A stretch of DNA of 14,976 bases from Bacteroidales bacterium UBA3742 (GTDB lineage: Bacteria > Bacteroidota > Bacteroidia > Bacteroidales > Paludibacteraceae): contig DFGU01000078.1 in NCBI GenBank assembly GCA_002371785.1, positions 16,162 to 31,137 on the forward strand, read 5' to 3'. The translations under genes were made by a program, and so were the position numbers. The notes under the pieces are model-generated. The model had not been told where the DNA came from. It did no database searches and saw only the letters and a list, made by a program, of their open reading frames with translations. Below are positions 13,541 to 14,976 of this stretch, in pieces; the stretch's first letter is position 1; every line of letters starts with the position of its first letter.

Positions 13541-14884
13541 ATGAAGACACAAGACATTATGCAGCAACTTGCTGCAAAGCATCCGGGCGAGGCAGAGTAT
13601 CTGCAAGCCGTTCAAGAGGTATTGGAGTCGATTGAACCGGTGTACAACCAGCACCCGGAATTTGAGGAGGCGCGTATCGTAGAGCGCCTGGTAGAGCCGG
13701 ATCGTATCTTTACGTTCCGCGTGACGTGGATTGATGACGAGGGTCAGGTACAGACCAACCTCGGTTATCGCGTGCAGTTCAATTCGGCCATCGGCCCGTA
13801 CAAGGGAGGTCTTCGCTTCCACCGTGCCGTTACGCCGTCTATGCTTAAGTTCCTGGGATTTGAGCAGACCTTTAAGAATGCACTGACCACGCTGCCGATG
13901 GGTGGCGCCAAGGGTGGTGCAGACTTTGATCCGGTAGGCAAATCCGACGCCGAGATCATGCGTTTCTGCCAGGCCTTTATGCTCGAACTCTGGCGTTGCA
14001 TCGGTCCGGATCAGGATATCCCGGCAGGCGATGTAGGCGTTGGCGGTCGTGAGATCGGTTTCCTCAATGGTATGTACCAGAAGTTGGCTCGCGAGTACCA
14101 TACGGGCGTACTCACCGGCAAGGGCATGACCTGGGGTGGCTCGATCCTGCGTCCCGAGGCAACGGGCTTTGGTGCACTCTATTTCACCCAACACCTGCTC
14201 CATCAGGCCGGCAAGGATATCAAGGGCAAGACGGTGGCTCTCTCGGGCTTCGGCAACGTAGCATGGGGTGCCGCATTGAAGGCTGTCGAGCTGGGCGCCA
14301 AGGTGGTGGCTATCTCGGGTCCGGACGGCGTAGTAGCTATCCCGAACGGCATCACGCCGGAGATGATCGATTATATGCTCGTCATGCGTGCGTCTAACCG
14401 TAATAAGGTGCAGGATATGGCCGACAAGTTCCCCTCGCTCTGCCAGTTTACAGCAGGCAAGAAGGCTTGGTCGGTTAAGTGCGATATCGCTCTGCCGTGC
14501 GCCTTCCAGAACGAGCTCTCCGAAGAGGATGCCAAGGAGCTCAAGGCTAATGGCTGTTGGTGCTGCTGTGAGGTCAGCAACATGGGATGCCAGCCGGGTG
14601 CTATTCATTACTTCCAGCACAACGGCGTGCTCTTTGCTCCGGGTAAGGCTGTCAATGCCGGTGGTGTAGCCACCTCCGGTCTGGAGATGACCCAGAATGC
14701 CGAGCACCTCAGCTGGACCGCCAAGGAGGTAGACGAGCGTCTGCATCATATCATGGAGTCGATCCACGAGCAATGCGTTCGCTTCGGTACGCAGCCTGAC
14801 GGCACGATCGACTATGTCAAGGGTGCTAATATTGCAGGCTTTATGAAGGTCGCTCAGGCGATGCTTGAGCAGGGAATTATTTAA
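13541..14884 (+). CDS. gdhA: NADP-type glutamate dehydrogenase
   Basis: Makes glutamate from 2-oxoglutarate and ammonium in the cytoplasm, the main ammonium-assimilation route of many gut Bacteroidales. The 447 residues equal the usual length of the hexameric small-subunit enzymes. Visible landmarks are GPYKGGLRFH (85-94), LPMGGAKGGADFDP (118-131) with the lysine at 124, PAGDVGVGGRE (161-171), the Rossmann motif SGFGNVAWG (235-243), and APGKAVNAGGVATSGLEM (366-383). At 338-350 the sequence is GCWCCCEVSNMGC where E. coli-type enzymes have VSEGANMP; five cysteines cluster there. The NADP preference is inferred from the family. The stop TAA at 14882-14884 lies in the loop region of a hairpin, and the last codons are duplicated downstream in a 46-base tandem repeat. 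Confidence 0.95.
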   Translation: MKTQDIMQQLAAKHPGEAEYLQAVQEVLESIEPVYNQHPEFEEARIVERLVEPDRIFTFRVTWIDDEGQVQTNLGYRVQFNSAIGPYKGGLRFHRAVTPSMLKFLGFEQTFKNALTTLPMGGAKGGADFDPVGKSDAEIMRFCQAFMLELWRCIGPDQDIPAGDVGVGGREIGFLNGMYQKLAREYHTGVLTGKGMTWGGSILRPEATGFGALYFTQHLLHQAGKDIKGKTVALSGFGNVAWGAALKAVELGAKVVAISGPDGVVAIPNGITPEMIDYMLVMRASNRNKVQDMADKFPSLCQFTAGKKAWSVKCDIALPCAFQNELSEEDAKELKANGCWCCCEVSNMGCQPGAIHYFQHNGVLFAPGKAVNAGGVATSGLEMTQNAEHLSWTAKEVDERLHHIMESIHEQCVRFGTQPDGTIDYVKGANIAGFMKVAQAMLEQGII

Positions 14885-14976
14885 TTCAGCTGCTCAAGGT
14901 GTATTTGCTTTGGAGCAGGGAATTATTTAATTCAGCTGCTCAAGGTGTATCTGCATTGGAGCAGGGAATTATTTAG
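14865..14976 (+). repeat. 46-base tandem repeat over the gdhA stop codon
   Basis: Copies begin at 14867, 14913 and 14959 (GAGCAGGGAATTATTTA...), exactly 46 bases apart; the third is cut by the window end after 18 bases. Copies one and two are identical over their first 40 bases. The second and its flank differ from the next at only a few places (TTTGCTTTG against CTGCATTG; last TAA against TAG). Each unit holds an imperfect hairpin: in the first, TTGAGCAG (14865-14872) pairs with CTGCTCAA (14891-14898) and GAATTA with TAATTC inside. The period is not a multiple of 3, so copies fall in different frames. Confidence 0.9.

Noticed and set aside
13523..14773. 416-codon minus-strand frame opposite gdhA
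   Set aside because: Antisense shadow of a highly conserved enzyme gene; the translation shows no domain and has no promoter or operon context.
14867..14976. CRISPR array at the right edge
   Set aside because: The 46-base units are directly joined and nearly identical throughout; there are no unique spacers and no cas genes. They derive from the gdhA 3' end.

Overview
The window looks like ordinary chromosomal DNA from a member of the Bacteroidales (phylum Bacteroidota). The reasons are promoter cores of the TTTG-N19-21-TAnnTTTG kind, little use of Shine-Dalgarno sequences, a large secreted protein with a C-terminal tail like those sorted by the type IX secretion system, a DUF3078-type outer-membrane protein, and RNase Y, ZapA and GdhA sequences of Bacteroidales type. 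The genus cannot be fixed from the sequence. There is no phage, transposase, CRISPR array, rRNA or tRNA.

Left part (1-556): the first 28 codons of an unrecognised leftward gene run off the left edge. It has a clear promoter and a palindromic operator-like site at its predicted transcription start. To its right is the wreck of a leftward amino-acid ABC-transporter ATPase gene, still followed by an intrinsic terminator. Next comes a strong inverted repeat and a sigma-54-like element in front of clpB. Positions 557-2680 encode a ClpB disaggregase that naturally lacks the N-terminal domain. It converges, with overlapping stop codons, on a 1121-residue secreted protein (2677-6042, minus strand) carrying two near-identical bacterial Ig-like repeats and a probable type IX sorting tail.

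Middle part (6043-9866): after a 259-base divergent promoter region there is a rightward run of four closely spaced genes: a DUF3078-like outer-membrane protein, a small coiled-coil protein (ZapB-like), ZapA, and RNase Y (rny). They are separated by 8-21 bases and probably form one operon. It ends at a strong intrinsic terminator that lies inside the 3' end of the opposing gene. The two small proteins point to Z-ring assembly and RNase Y to mRNA turnover at the membrane.

Right part (9766-14976): a leftward pair, a CcdA/ArsG-like membrane protein with histidine-rich loops (10504-11241) followed three bases later by the tRNA methyltransferase trmN6 (9766-10500). The latter carries a 7-base tandem repeat inside its reading frame. 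A compact region with interleaved divergent promoters (11267-11302) serves this pair and a rightward NtrY-like sensor histidine kinase with an unusual lipobox and H-box. The last gene is gdhA (NADP-type glutamate dehydrogenase). Its 3' end and stop codon are copied into a 46-base tandem repeat that reaches the window edge.

I found no convincing new multi-gene system. The points most worth checking are the 46-base repeat on the gdhA stop codon, the heptamer repeat in trmN6, the N-domain-less ClpB with its elaborate upstream region, the interleaved divergent promoters, and the histidine-rich membrane protein. Domain and family calls come from reading the sequence and from memory of the families; no database search was run.
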